From JASLCR01 sp964407405 (GTDB taxonomy: Bacteria; Patescibacteriota; Saccharimonadia; Saccharimonadales; Saccharimonadaceae), in the NCBI GenBank assembly GCA_964407405.1, contig CAYOVH010000003.1, positions 41,196 to 105,195 of the forward strand: a stretch of 64,000 bases of DNA, read 5' to 3'. The position numbers and the translations under genes were made by a program. Positions within the stretch are counted from its first letter, which is position 1, and each line of letters opens with the position of its first letter. The notes under the pieces were generated by a model. That model was given only the letters and a program-made list of their open reading frames with translations. It was not told the DNA's origin and did not search any database. Positions 1 through 8,882 of this stretch are shown here, in pieces.

Positions 1-1790
1 AGAGCGCGCAAGCCCTCGCCGATCTCTTTGGCGACACTGGTCGGGGTGATGCCATGTTCTTTGTTGTATGCTTCCTGGATACCCCGCCGACGATTTGTCT
101 CGCTGATAGCCCGCTTCATCGAGTCGGTCATGACGTCTGCGTACATGATGACTGTACCATCTTCGTGCCGTGCCGCGCGACCAATCGTCTGGATTAGCGC
201 ACTTTCTGAGCGCAAGAAGCCCTCTTTGTCGGCATCAATGATCGCCACTAATGAAACTTCAGGCAGATCAAGCCCTTCGCGCAATAGATTGATACCGACC
301 AGCACGTCATAGACGCCCATGCGCAAATCACGCAAGATGTCACCGCGCTCCAAAGTATCAATCTCACTATGGATATACGCCGTCTTAATACCGAGATCGC
401 TCAAGTGCTGAGAAAGATCCTCGGCCATACGCTTGGTCAGTGTCGTTACGAGTACACGCTGCTGCTTCGCCGTACGATCGCGAATCTCAGCGATTAAGTC
501 GTCAATTTGTCCATCACTCGGCCGTACGTCAATCTTCGGATCAAGCAGTCCTGTCGGACGGATCACCTGCTGAGCCGGCTCGGGGCTGTGCGTCAACTCA
601 TACTCACCTGGGGTTGCAGAGACGTAGATCGCTTGATTGATATGCTTGTCAAATTCATCAAAGCGTAGCGGCCGGTTGTCCAGTGCACTCGGCAGACGAA
701 ACCCATGCTCGACCAGCACTTCTTTGCGCGCTCGATCGCCGTTGTACATACCGCGGACCTGCGGCAAGGTCATATGGCTCTCATCGACCAGCAGCAACCA
801 ATCGTCGGAAAAGTAGTCGATCAATGTCGCCGGCTGTTCGCCAGGCTCACGGCCAGTCAGATAGCGCGAGTAGTTTTCGATACCTTTGACAAATCCCGTC
901 TCTTCAAGCATCTCAATGTCATATTTTGTCCGTTGCGCGAGACGCTGCGCCTCAAGCAACTTGTCGTGTTTTTCAAACCACTGCATGCGTTCGTCAAACT
1001 CTTCTTTGATGCCCTCAATGGCGTGTGAAAGTTGATCCTTTGGCGTGGCATAGTGGCTCGATGGAAAAATCTTGAGCTCGTCTGGCTCGCCCAATATCTC
1101 ACCCGTCAGCGGATCAATACGCGTGATACGATCGACCTCATCACCAAAGAACTCGACTCGATACGCCACATCACTGCCCGCCGGGAAGATATCGACCACA
1201 TCTCCTTTTACCCGAAATGTACCGCGATGGAAATCAATATCATTGCGCTGATACTGGATATCGGTGAGATGGCGGATGAACTTGTCTTGCTTGCGCTTTT
1301 CACCGACCTTTACTTGGACCGACATCTCCATGTAGTTGCTCGGCGATCCGATGCCATAAATACAGCTGACCGATGCCACGATTATGACATCGCGTCTAGT
1401 CAAAAGCGCTGTGGTCGCAGCGTGGCGCAGACGATCGATCTCGTCATTGATCTTGCTGTCTTTTTCGATATAGGTATCGCTGCTGGCGATGTAGGCTTCC
1501 GGCTGATAATAGTCGAAGTAACTGACGAAGTAGTGCACTTCATTGTCCGGAAAAAAGCCTTTGAATTCGCTATAGAGCTGCGCCGCCAGTGTCTTGTTGT
1601 GCGCTAGTACCAGTGTCGGCACATTACGGTCTGCAATGATATTCGCCATCGTAAACGTCTTGCCTGATCCTGTCACCCCGAGCAATATTTGTTCACGATC
1701 GCCCACCTCTAATCCATCAATCAGCTGCTTGATTGCAGTTGGTTGGTCGCCAGTTGGTTCGTAGCTACTACTAAGGGTAAATTTGCTCAC
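1..1790 (-). CDS. uvrB: UvrABC system protein B, 3' end cut by window edge
   Basis: UvrB is the damage-verifying helicase-like subunit of the cytoplasmic nucleotide excision repair complex with UvrA and UvrC. The reverse-strand translation begins VSKFTLSSSYEPTGDQPTAI and has the Walker A motif GVTGSGKT near residue 40. The beta-hairpin region YFVSYFDYYQPEAY follows, then the helicase motifs. About 596 codons are visible; the family is about 660 residues, so the C-terminal UVR domain lies outside the window. I chose the GTG at 1790 because a TACACT -10 box (1798-1803) sits exactly 7 nt upstream, the leaderless layout seen at many genes here. Confidence 0.95.
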   Translation of the reverse strand, partial: MSKFTLSSSYEPTGDQPTAIKQLIDGLEVGDREQILLGVTGSGKTFTMANIIADRNVPTLVLAHNKTLAAQLYSEFKGFFPDNEVHYFVSYFDYYQPEAYIASSDTYIEKDSKINDEIDRLRHAATTALLTRRDVIIVASVSCIYGIGSPSNYMEMSVQVKVGEKRKQDKFIRHLTDIQYQRNDIDFHRGTFRVKGDVVDIFPAGSDVAYRVEFFGDEVDRITRIDPLTGEILGEPDELKIFPSSHYATPKDQLSHAIEGIKEEFDERMQWFEKHDKLLEAQRLAQRTKYDIEMLEETGFVKGIENYSRYLTGREPGEQPATLIDYFSDDWLLLVDESHMTLPQVRGMYNGDRARKEVLVEHGFRLPSALDNRPLRFDEFDKHINQAIYVSATPGEYELTHSPEPAQQVIRPTGLLDPKIDVRPSDGQIDDLIAEIRDRTAKQQRVLVTTLTKRMAEDLSQHLSDLGIKTAYIHSEIDTLERGDILRDLRMGVYDVLVGINLLREGLDLPEVSLVAIIDADKEGFLRSESALIQTIGRAARHEDGTVIMYADVMTDSMKRAISETNRRRGIQEAYNKEHGITPTSVAKEIGEGLRA

Positions 1791-2009
1791 TCTTACTAGT
1801 GTAGCGTACTTTTGGCGAGAGATCACCTACCCCAGGGATTGTGAGCTTCAGGAATACCGAAAGCAATATCTGCTACTTCGGAGGGCTTGCGTACGAAATT
1901 CTTCCAGAATATCCAGCCTAAGAACTCCGATCACTGAGTGCAGTATCGACCAAAAGCGGAAAAACACAAGCATTTTCTCAACATGTCTGCTACAATGATG
2001 AAAACACCT

Positions 2010-2717
2010 ATGAAACCAAAACCAGACAACCAAGAATCAGTGTGTATCCCGCGTGATGTCGTGTTGCAGTCGGCCATGTATCGACTCGGCAACATCAACG
2101 AAGAAGTTCAGGCCGGCTACAATATCATCCGAAAATACCACAAAACCATCACAATCTTTGGCTCTGCACGAACCAGAGAAGATGATGAGTACTTTCAAAT
2201 GGCCGAAGAGATCGCTATGCGGCTTGGTGGCGCTGGTTACGCGGTCGTCTCTGGCGGTGGAAATGGCATCATGGGCGCCGCAAATCGTGGTGCGCATACG
2301 GCCGTACAAAAAGGCGCCAAAAAGGCCGGATCGGGGTCGGTTGGTTTCAATATCAAACTGCCTTTTGAGCAACAGGCCAATGCCTACGCCACGGATAGCT
2401 ACGAATTCGCACACTTTGCCCCGCGCAAAATCGTCATGACCCTCTATGCCGACGCCTACATTTATTTCCCTGGCGGGTTTGGTACCCTGGACGAACTATC
2501 AGAAGTCTTGACACTCATCCAGACCGGCAAGACAAACAAAGCACCGATCATCCTCGTCGGGAGAAGTTTTTGGAGTAAATTTGATGAATTCGTCAAAGAA
2601 GAACTGCTAGGCCGCGGGCTCATCACGCCTGGCGACGAGCAACTCTATACAATTACCGACAGTATCGACAAAGTCGTCTCTCTTGTGAAGTCAAACAAGA
2701 CGTATTGCGACCACTAG
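2010..2717 (+). CDS. LOG family protein (Rossmann-fold nucleotide 5'-monophosphate phosphoribohydrolase-like)
   Basis: This belongs to the lysine decarboxylase-like/LOG family (TIGR00730), which cleaves nucleoside monophosphates to base and ribose 5-phosphate. The signature PGGFGTLDE sits near residue 155, and the glycine-rich start of the fold reads GSARTRE and SGGGNGIMGAANRGA. A longer reading frame opens at 1938, but a TACAAT box at 1991-1996 would start transcription near 2003, so the ATG at 2010 is the first usable one. ATGs at 1983, 1995 and 1998 remain possible. The gene stands alone, divergent from uvrB, and ends at a strong terminator. The exact substrate cannot be told from sequence. 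Confidence 0.85.
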   Translation: MKPKPDNQESVCIPRDVVLQSAMYRLGNINEEVQAGYNIIRKYHKTITIFGSARTREDDEYFQMAEEIAMRLGGAGYAVVSGGGNGIMGAANRGAHTAVQKGAKKAGSGSVGFNIKLPFEQQANAYATDSYEFAHFAPRKIVMTLYADAYIYFPGGFGTLDELSEVLTLIQTGKTNKAPIILVGRSFWSKFDEFVKEELLGRGLITPGDEQLYTITDSIDKVVSLVKSNKTYCDH

Positions 2718-2736
2718 TCCTTCGCTTCTCTTAAAT

Positions 2737-2769
2737 AAAATCGCACCCACGTTCTCCGGGTGCGATTTT
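2737..2769. terminator. Bidirectional intrinsic terminator
   Basis: A 12-bp stem AAAATCGCACCC / GGGTGCGATTTT around a 9-nt loop carries A/T runs on both sides. It lies between the convergent LOG-family gene and the PfkB kinase gene and can end transcripts from both. Confidence 0.85.
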
Positions 2770-2786
2770 GCTTTGGTGGCAATTAA

Positions 2787-4304
2787 CTAATCTTGATGTT
2801 CGCTGACTTTATACCACTCTGGTGCTTCGTCAAGGTATCGCAATATCTCGTCTTTCGAAAGCAGCCCAGCTTGCGCACCGACATGCTGCACGACGTTCAT
2901 CGAATTGATCGGTGCCCACGATAGGGCAGTCTCGACTGGCTCACCCGCTGCAATCGCCGCAACAAATGTCGAAGAGAATGCATCACCTGCACCTGTGCGC
3001 TCAAGTGGCGGAACCGGATCAGGATAGTTTGGAATGGTCAGTAGCTTGCCGTCTGCCGATACATATGATCCATTTGGTCCGTCGGTGATCACGACAATCT
3101 CTGGACCTAGCTCGTGCAAACCGTCAGCAAGATTTTTGACAGAGTCATACGGCCGGCCAGTCACATCCATAGCTTCTTCGCGGTTCATGAGGACGACATG
3201 GCTTCGACGATAGAGGTCGCCCATTCTTTCAAGACCCCATTTGAACTGGAAAGTCCCAGGCTGGAGTGCGAGTTTGACATCAGGGTTTCGCTGAAGATAA
3301 TCGAGCAGGCCCTCATGAAGCGGCCATGAGTCTTCGCCAAGGTACGCAAGATACACCCACTCTGGCTTGGTGGCTGGATCGCGCCATTCGTAGCGATACT
3401 TTTCGCTCTTGACGAGCATCGTACGGTCGGCATTATAGCAAAGGACATACCAATAGCTGGTAGCCTTATCTTCTTCGACAATCATCGATTCAGTATCGAC
3501 GTGCTCCTCTCGTAAATGCTCAATGGCTTCTTCGCCTGTTGCATCACCGCCAACCCACGCCATCAAGCTCGCCGGATAGCCCAAACGTGCTATTGAGACA
3601 GCCACATTTGGCGATGGGCCGACTGACTTTACGATATCTACCTTTTCATATGGTGGTTTGCTGCCAAAGGGAACTGCCAGCCACTCTTTGTCGCCTTCTT
3701 TTATTACTCTGGCCGTTTCATCTCCTAGTGTGATAAATGCATCGGTAAAAATATCACCTATTGCTAAAATACGCGGTTGCTCTGCCATATTTTCTCCTTT
3801 TATCTCCGTTGTACTTGGTATATCCGAATAGTCTTCATCGCGTGGTTGCTTGAGGCCCATCTCATCGGCCATCCTATGTACGAGCTCATTGTCAGTCCTG
3901 TCGTGCTCGGCATAGCGGCGGACGACTTCCAGGCGCAAGGATCGCTGTCCGTGCGCAAGGGTGCGTGCTTCAAACGGCAAATTGTGATGATGGTTTTCGA
4001 TCACATCATGAAGATTGAATGACACAGCCTTGCCCTGGACCGGCAAAATCACATATGGAGCGGCGGCAAATAGCGCCAGTTCACCGCGATCCACTGCTGC
4101 ATCTAGATTGTGGTACAGCTCTTCGGCTGACGTGTCGCTTGGGTCTAGGTTCAATTTTCGCATAATTTCATGTGCGGCCTCTGTAATATCAGCAATCAGC
4201 CGCGTATCAACGCCGTCATTTCCTGTCGCCCGTTCGAGCTGCATGAGGTTATACGTAAATAGCGGATGATCATTCGCCAATATGTCTCTTAGGAATTGGC
4301 TCAC
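2787..4304 (-). CDS. PfkB-family sugar kinase with an unknown N-terminal domain
   Basis: The C-terminal 330 residues are a PfkB/ribokinase-family carbohydrate kinase. The substrate-side start is ILAIGDIFTDAF and the catalytic anion-hole motif is RTGAGDAF. The preceding ~170 residues, including a HHHN stretch and many charged residues, are not part of the family and I do not recognise them. Inside the frame, the ATG at 3788 opening MAEQPRIL has a near-perfect Shine-Dalgarno site (AAAGGAGA, 4 nt upstream). A separate ~333-aa kinase may therefore also be made. The outer start (GTG 4304; GTG 4316 also possible) has a GAGG 6 nt upstream and overlaps the end of the upstream kinase. It is the last gene of the pentose-phosphate operon. 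The substrate is unknown. Confidence 0.8.
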   Translation of the reverse strand: MSQFLRDILANDHPLFTYNLMQLERATGNDGVDTRLIADITEAAHEIMRKLNLDPSDTSAEELYHNLDAAVDRGELALFAAAPYVILPVQGKAVSFNLHDVIENHHHNLPFEARTLAHGQRSLRLEVVRRYAEHDRTDNELVHRMADEMGLKQPRDEDYSDIPSTTEIKGENMAEQPRILAIGDIFTDAFITLGDETARVIKEGDKEWLAVPFGSKPPYEKVDIVKSVGPSPNVAVSIARLGYPASLMAWVGGDATGEEAIEHLREEHVDTESMIVEEDKATSYWYVLCYNADRTMLVKSEKYRYEWRDPATKPEWVYLAYLGEDSWPLHEGLLDYLQRNPDVKLALQPGTFQFKWGLERMGDLYRRSHVVLMNREEAMDVTGRPYDSVKNLADGLHELGPEIVVITDGPNGSYVSADGKLLTIPNYPDPVPPLERTGAGDAFSSTFVAAIAAGEPVETALSWAPINSMNVVQHVGAQAGLLSKDEILRYLDEAPEWYKVSEHQD

Positions 4305-4305
4305 C

Positions 4306-5283
4306 TCACACCTCACTCTCAGTCAGCGGCATATCGTGGAGTCTTGCATTGCCATGAAGGATTCCGGCTTTTGCACCGATCTTTGTGACAACTGAGGTCG
4401 AATTTGCGCTGGCAAATACGATCGCATCTTTTAGGCTAGCACCTTGGGCCCACTTGCTCAAAAAGCCCGAACCAAAAGCATCGCCCGCACCCGTACGATC
4501 AATGACTTTCACGTCCTGATACATACCTGCCCTGACAATAGTCTTGCCATCTGATGCCATGACGCCATTTGGGCCATCGCTCACAATAACCGTCGGCACG
4601 AGATGTAGTCCATGACGCACGAGCTCTTCGAGTTCTTCGCCATGTGTAATCAACTGCATTTCTTCACGGTTGACGCTCAATACATCAACGTCTTCTAGAA
4701 GTCCTTTTAATTTCTCGGTCTGCTCGAGCTCGCTCTTGCCAGGATTGAAAAATATTTTCATTCCTTTTTGCTTGGCTTCATGAAAAATACTACTCAAAAT
4801 ACTCATCTGCCCGGCAACACTTGATATATAGAGCCAGTCGGCGTCCACATCGTGCAAATTGAAATGCCGAGCATCGTAGTGCGTACTGGCGCCGCGATAG
4901 GTCAAAATTGTTCGCTCGCCACTAGGCGCGAGAAGCAGCGCAGAATAGCCAGTGCTGTACTTCTCTGAATAGCTTACATGCGAAGTGTCGACATTTTCCC
5001 GATCAAGATCTGCCAATACAGCTTGTCCAGCCGGGTCGTGACCTATCGCACCCATAAAGAGAGCATGGAGCCCGCCGCGGGCAAAAGTAACTGCAGCATT
5101 TGTCGCACCGCCGCCAGTGGAAAAAGTAATGTTGTTTACATCTGCTTTGGCTCCAAGACGTAGCTCCATAAAGCATTCTTCTGGATTTCTACAGACAGCG
5201 GCAAACTCATCGCTGTGGCTCAAGAAAACATCTTGTACTGCCGCGCCGATCGCCAGTATTTTTGGGGTATGTTGTGTTGTCAT
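4306..5283 (-). CDS. PfkB-family carbohydrate kinase
   Basis: A 325-aa ribokinase-type kinase. The N-terminal glycine-rich strand is KILAIGAAVQDVF, the sugar-binding segment is STGGGATNAAVTFAR, and the active-site motif DRTGAGDAFGSGF carries the catalytic Asp. It sits just after the aldolase gene and overlaps the start of the second PfkB gene. Given the neighbours (aldolase, transketolase, rpe, rpiB), a sugar or sugar-phosphate substrate such as ribose or fructose 6-phosphate is likely. That is inference, because PfkB sequences rarely reveal the substrate without structure. Confidence 0.85.
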   Translation of the reverse strand: MTTQHTPKILAIGAAVQDVFLSHSDEFAAVCRNPEECFMELRLGAKADVNNITFSTGGGATNAAVTFARGGLHALFMGAIGHDPAGQAVLADLDRENVDTSHVSYSEKYSTGYSALLLAPSGERTILTYRGASTHYDARHFNLHDVDADWLYISSVAGQMSILSSIFHEAKQKGMKIFFNPGKSELEQTEKLKGLLEDVDVLSVNREEMQLITHGEELEELVRHGLHLVPTVIVSDGPNGVMASDGKTIVRAGMYQDVKVIDRTGAGDAFGSGFLSKWAQGASLKDAIVFASANSTSVVTKIGAKAGILHGNARLHDMPLTESEV

Positions 5284-5308
5284 CTGATTGAATTATACCA
5301 CTTATGTT

Positions 5309-6220
5309 TTATAGGACTGCTTTATCTTTTGAGCCAAAGGCCAGAATCTTTTCTTCTACAACTGCTTGGACGGCTTCGTAGATTGTTGGCATGAGCTTGA
5401 CGACAGCATACTCATCCGGGTTGTCCGCCAGCACCTTTTCGAGTGTCTTGCGGAAGACGTAGCGCATGTCGGAGTTGATATTGATCTTTGAGACGCCGAT
5501 TCTTGCCGCATCTTCAAAATAATGCAGCGGGGTGCCCGACCCGCCATGAAGTGATATCTGACAGTCGATCGCATCGCGAATCCTCTGCAATAGCTCAAGG
5601 TCAAGCTCTTTTGGTACCGGATATTTACCGTGAAGGTTTCCGATCGCAGCAGCAAATGTATCAATACCTGTCGCATCGATAAATTCTTTTGCTCCCTCAG
5701 GAGTCGAAAATGTTTTCTTAATCTCTTCATAGTCAATCTCCTCGGTATGAAGATTTGACGATCCGCCGAAATAGTGCGGTTCGCTCTCAACTAAAGCACC
5801 GGTAAACTTTGCATACTCGACGACTTCTTTTGTCTTTTCGATAATCTCTTCGGTCGTTGCATCGTGGTTCGCCTGAGAGATGTCAATATGGATAAACTCA
5901 AAACCGGCATCAATAGCACGCTTGCAGTCCTCAACCGTCGGGCTGTGATCGAGGTTAATGTACATTTCGATACCATACTCGGCCCGATAATTATCGACCA
6001 TATCGCGGATATTCATGATACCGAGTGCGTTGACTTCGCCATCAGAGACTTCGACTAGAACTGGCGAATTGAGCTTTTGGGCTGCTTTTGAGACAGCGAT
6101 CAGCGTCTCTTGATTGTCGATATTAAATGCACCGACTGCGAAATGCTGCTGTCGGCTGCGCTGCATCAAATGGCGCGCTCGTGTTGTCTGATCCCGTATT
6201 TCTGAAATTGTCAGTCCCAT
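5309..6220 (-). CDS. fba: Class II fructose-bisphosphate aldolase family protein
   Basis: A 303-aa zinc-dependent class II aldolase, which splits or forms ketose bisphosphates such as fructose 1,6-bisphosphate. It has the metal-site segment INLDHSPT (residues ~90), FIHIDIS, the signature HGKYPVPKELD, the glycine-rich phosphate loop LHGGSGTP and the ending GVSKININSDMR. A Shine-Dalgarno TAAGGAGG precedes the ATG. It follows transketolase in the operon. The family also covers tagatose-bisphosphate aldolases, so the sugar stereochemistry is not certain. Confidence 0.9.
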   Translation of the reverse strand: MGLTISEIRDQTTRARHLMQRSRQQHFAVGAFNIDNQETLIAVSKAAQKLNSPVLVEVSDGEVNALGIMNIRDMVDNYRAEYGIEMYINLDHSPTVEDCKRAIDAGFEFIHIDISQANHDATTEEIIEKTKEVVEYAKFTGALVESEPHYFGGSSNLHTEEIDYEEIKKTFSTPEGAKEFIDATGIDTFAAAIGNLHGKYPVPKELDLELLQRIRDAIDCQISLHGGSGTPLHYFEDAARIGVSKININSDMRYVFRKTLEKVLADNPDEYAVVKLMPTIYEAVQAVVEEKILAFGSKDKAVL

Positions 6221-6229
6221 GCTTCCTCC

Positions 6230-7228
6230 TTAAAATCCAGCTTTGTATTGGGGTACTTTTTCGATAAACTCCAGCGCTTGCGGCAGCATCTTCTCGCTTG
6301 TCAAATCAAAATGCTCGAGAAGCTCGCTGGGGGCACCAGACTCACCAAACCGATCGCGCATACCGAAACGCTTGAGTGGCGCTGGCAGATTTTCACCGAG
6401 TAGCTCAGCGATTGCCCCGCCAAAGCCTCCGGCAATCTGTGCTTCCTCGGCAGTAATGATACGCCCTGTCTTGCTGACACTGTCAAGAATTGTCGCCTCA
6501 TCAAGCGGCTTGATCGTCGGCACATGGATGACCTCAGCCGAGATGCCATTGTCTTCGAGCAATCGTGCGAGGAGTAGCAATTGATAGGTCATCGTGCCCG
6601 TACCGGCTAGAGTCACATCATTGCCCTGACGCAGTACATAGGCTTTTCCGATCTCAAATGGCGAACTCTCAGTGCTAAATATCGGGGTCTTTTCGCGTGC
6701 CAGACGGATATAGCTTGGCTTTCCATTTTGGGCGATCGCCTGTGTCGCCTTCTCCGCTTCGATACTATCGCCCGGTGCTACTACGACCATATTTGGCAAC
6801 ACACGCATCAGCGCGATATCTTCGAGCATCTGGTGGGTTGCCCCGTCCGGACCAACCGAGATGCCAGCATGACTACCGACGACTTTCACTGGCTGGTCGT
6901 TGAGCGTGATGGTCGTGCGAATCTGCTCCCAGTTGCGTCCCGGACTAAAGGCTGCATAGCTGGAGGTAAAAGGTATCTTGCCTGCTCGTGCCATGCCGCT
7001 GGCAACTGTCACGAGATTTTGCTCAGCGATGCCTATTTCGACAAACCGCTCCGGAAAAGTCTCGGCAAAATGGCTCATCTGCGTCGAATCAGTCAGATCG
7101 GCACACAGTGCGACGACTCGCTCGTCTTTTTCGCCAGCTTTTACCAAGCCTCGGCCAAACCCGGCACGGATCGGCTCTTGCCTTACGTCACCAGCCGCGT
7201 AATGTGGATTCAACTGAAAGTCACTCAT
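6230..7228 (-). CDS. tktB: Transketolase, C-terminal subunit
   Basis: This is the pyrimidine-binding plus C-terminal half of a split transketolase (332 aa). Together with the N-terminal subunit it moves two-carbon units between sugar phosphates using thiamine diphosphate. The segment FVEIGIAEQNLVTVASGMA carries the conserved Glu that contacts the TPP pyrimidine, and the Transketolase_Pyr and C-terminal domains are complete. The start ATG overlaps the stop of a tiny membrane-protein gene (ATGA). It is separated from its partner by three such genes (7225-8017). Confidence 0.92.
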   Translation of the reverse strand: MSDFQLNPHYAAGDVRQEPIRAGFGRGLVKAGEKDERVVALCADLTDSTQMSHFAETFPERFVEIGIAEQNLVTVASGMARAGKIPFTSSYAAFSPGRNWEQIRTTITLNDQPVKVVGSHAGISVGPDGATHQMLEDIALMRVLPNMVVVAPGDSIEAEKATQAIAQNGKPSYIRLAREKTPIFSTESSPFEIGKAYVLRQGNDVTLAGTGTMTYQLLLLARLLEDNGISAEVIHVPTIKPLDEATILDSVSKTGRIITAEEAQIAGGFGGAIAELLGENLPAPLKRFGMRDRFGESGAPSELLEHFDLTSEKMLPQALEFIEKVPQYKAGF

Positions 7229-7455
7229 TTTTTAATACCCCATTTTATACCCCAAACTAATATCAAATCTGAAGCCCCTCCGACCAAGAAGCTTAGCCAT
7301 GTAGCAATAGCTATATTGCGTACGAAAATACCATACATGCTCGATGATAGCTGAAAATCATTCGAATAACTAAAATACTGGATCATACCGATAATAAATA
7401 TTGCGAGTAAAATACATCCAGCCGTTACGAGCGCTGACACGACGCCTTTCTTCAT
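7225..7455 (-). CDS. Small membrane protein (third of three between transketolase halves)
   Basis: The 76-aa product has two predicted membrane helices, residues ~7-28 and ~48-70, with a Lys-rich N-terminus and KWGIKK at the end. No family is recognised. It overlaps both neighbours by 4 nt (ATGA), so it is probably translated in coupling with them. The conserved operon position rather than the sequence argues that it is real. Function unknown. Confidence 0.65.
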   Translation of the reverse strand: MKKGVVSALVTAGCILLAIFIIGMIQYFSYSNDFQLSSSMYGIFVRNIAIATWLSFLVGGASDLILVWGIKWGIKK

Positions 7456-7763
7456 ACAACACCCCCTTTCCTAATATCCCGGCTCACTAGAACTGCTATT
7501 GTTGTGGCTCCAAATACCACCAGCAGCCATACCAAGATATCTATTCCTAAGTTTCCAGAAAAAAACTCTTTCTTATAGACGGTCGCACCCTCTATCGTAT
7601 ACATCGTGTTTTTATACGGAAATGGGGCGCCGACGGAAACTGTCTTGCCAAGCATACAGCATCCTGGAGCTTCTTGAGCAAAAAATAGGCCAGCACAAGA
7701 GACAAAAAGCGCAAAGCAAACAAATGCAACGTAAGGCACGATCTTTTTGGATACAAATATCAC
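7452..7763 (-). CDS. Small membrane protein (second of three between transketolase halves)
   Basis: The 103-aa product has a hydrophobic N-terminal helix (residues ~8-28) that could be a signal anchor. An outside segment follows containing three cysteines counting the helix (APGCCML) and aromatic residues. A second helix lies at ~74-93, before a basic tail. It overlaps both neighbours by ATGA. No family is recognised and function is unknown. Confidence 0.65.
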   Translation of the reverse strand: MIFVSKKIVPYVAFVCFALFVSCAGLFFAQEAPGCCMLGKTVSVGAPFPYKNTMYTIEGATVYKKEFFSGNLGIDILVWLLVVFGATTIAVLVSRDIRKGGVV

Positions 7764-8017
7764 TCTACGCCCCTTCCTTTATGATCAGTTTTGCCATACT
7801 TTTTCTTCCTCGGCCCGAATAGCTTATTAGTAACGATAAAAGAAAATGCAAAATAACAAAATAATATTACATACAGAACCGGATTATAGAAAACTTCATT
7901 GAAGTCTTTGTCCGCCTGAAAGTTATCCATAAAGTCCCACATAAGCATAACGACAATAAGTCCAAGTAGACAGACTACCCCATAGATCGCAGCGGTCAGC
8001 ACGAGCCTTTGGCTCAT
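7760..8017 (-). CDS. Small membrane protein (first of three between transketolase halves)
   Basis: The 85-aa product has helices at residues ~5-27 and ~47-64 flanking an acidic outside loop (DNFQADKDFNE). It ends in a basic cytoplasmic tail (FGPRKKKYGKTDHKGR). It overlaps the transketolase N-subunit stop and the next small gene by ATGA. No family is recognised and function is unknown. Confidence 0.65.
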   Translation of the reverse strand: MSQRLVLTAAIYGVVCLLGLIVVMLMWDFMDNFQADKDFNEVFYNPVLYVILFCYFAFSFIVTNKLFGPRKKKYGKTDHKGRGVE

Positions 8018-8880
8018 ACCCCTTCTCCTTCGTGTGAAATCTTGCCACGTAGTGTACGTAGCTCCGAGAGGGCCTTTTTCGCTTGCTCTTCGTTTGGCGG
8101 CATGCCGTGCCAGCGATAATCATACTCCATAAAGTCAACACCTTTGCCGGGGATCGTATGCGAAATGATGACACTCGGCTGGCTAGCGATCGCCCGTGCC
8201 ATACTGGCGGCATCTTGAATGCTTTCGACATTATGTCCGTCGATCTCTTGTACGTGCCAGCCAAATGATTTCCATTTTGCAGCTAGGTCCTCAAGTGGCA
8301 TCACGTCTTCGGTATTGCCGTCGATCTGGATATTATTACGATCAACAAAGACGATTAGTTGGCCGAGTTTGTATTTGCCGGCAAACATCATTGCTTCCCA
8401 TATATTGCCCTCGTTGAGCTCACCATCACCAGTCACGACATATACAAAGCGATGCTTTTGCTTGTCAATATGCTGGAGTGTATAAGCTACTCCTGCTGCC
8501 TGGCTCAGTCCCGACCCAAGCGGACCGGATGTATTCTCGAGCCCCGGCAATTTCGTACGCTCCGGATGACCCTGCAAGCGGCTGCCAAACTTGCGCAGTG
8601 TCATCAGCTCTTTTTTTTCAAAATATCCCCGCTCGGCCATCACGGCGTATTGCACCGGTACCGTATGTCCGTTGCTGAGGAAAAAATAATCGCGCTGGTC
8701 CCACTCCGGATTCTCCGGATCAATATTCATGATGTCGAAATAAAGCGTCGTGACGATTTCGGCAAGGCCAAGCGGACCGGCCGAATGACCTGACCCAGCT
8801 TCTTCCAGCATCTTGATAATATCTTGACGTACGGCATTGGCCTTTTCTTCGAGCTGCTTGATTGTCATATTTCCCACCAT
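8014..8880 (-). CDS. tktA: Transketolase, N-terminal (TPP-binding) subunit
   Basis: This 288-aa half holds the thiamine diphosphate domain. It has the substrate histidines in GSGHSAGPLG and SNGHTVP, and the Mg/TPP motif GDGELNEGNIWEA...NN. It works with the C-terminal subunit encoded downstream. A GAGGAG lies 10 nt before the ATG at 8880; an alternative ATG at 8868 follows GGTGGG. It follows rpe by 2 nt. Confidence 0.92.
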   Translation of the reverse strand: MVGNMTIKQLEEKANAVRQDIIKMLEEAGSGHSAGPLGLAEIVTTLYFDIMNIDPENPEWDQRDYFFLSNGHTVPVQYAVMAERGYFEKKELMTLRKFGSRLQGHPERTKLPGLENTSGPLGSGLSQAAGVAYTLQHIDKQKHRFVYVVTGDGELNEGNIWEAMMFAGKYKLGQLIVFVDRNNIQIDGNTEDVMPLEDLAAKWKSFGWHVQEIDGHNVESIQDAASMARAIASQPSVIISHTIPGKGVDFMEYDYRWHGMPPNEEQAKKALSELRTLRGKISHEGEGV

Positions 8881-8882
8881 TC

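Noticed and set aside
1032..1607. 191-codon plus-strand frame opposite uvrB
   Set aside because: It lies fully antisense to a well-supported uvrB and has no recognisable protein features.
6728..7354. 208-codon plus-strand frame opposite the transketolase C-subunit
   Set aside because: Antisense shadow; the composition mirrors the real gene.
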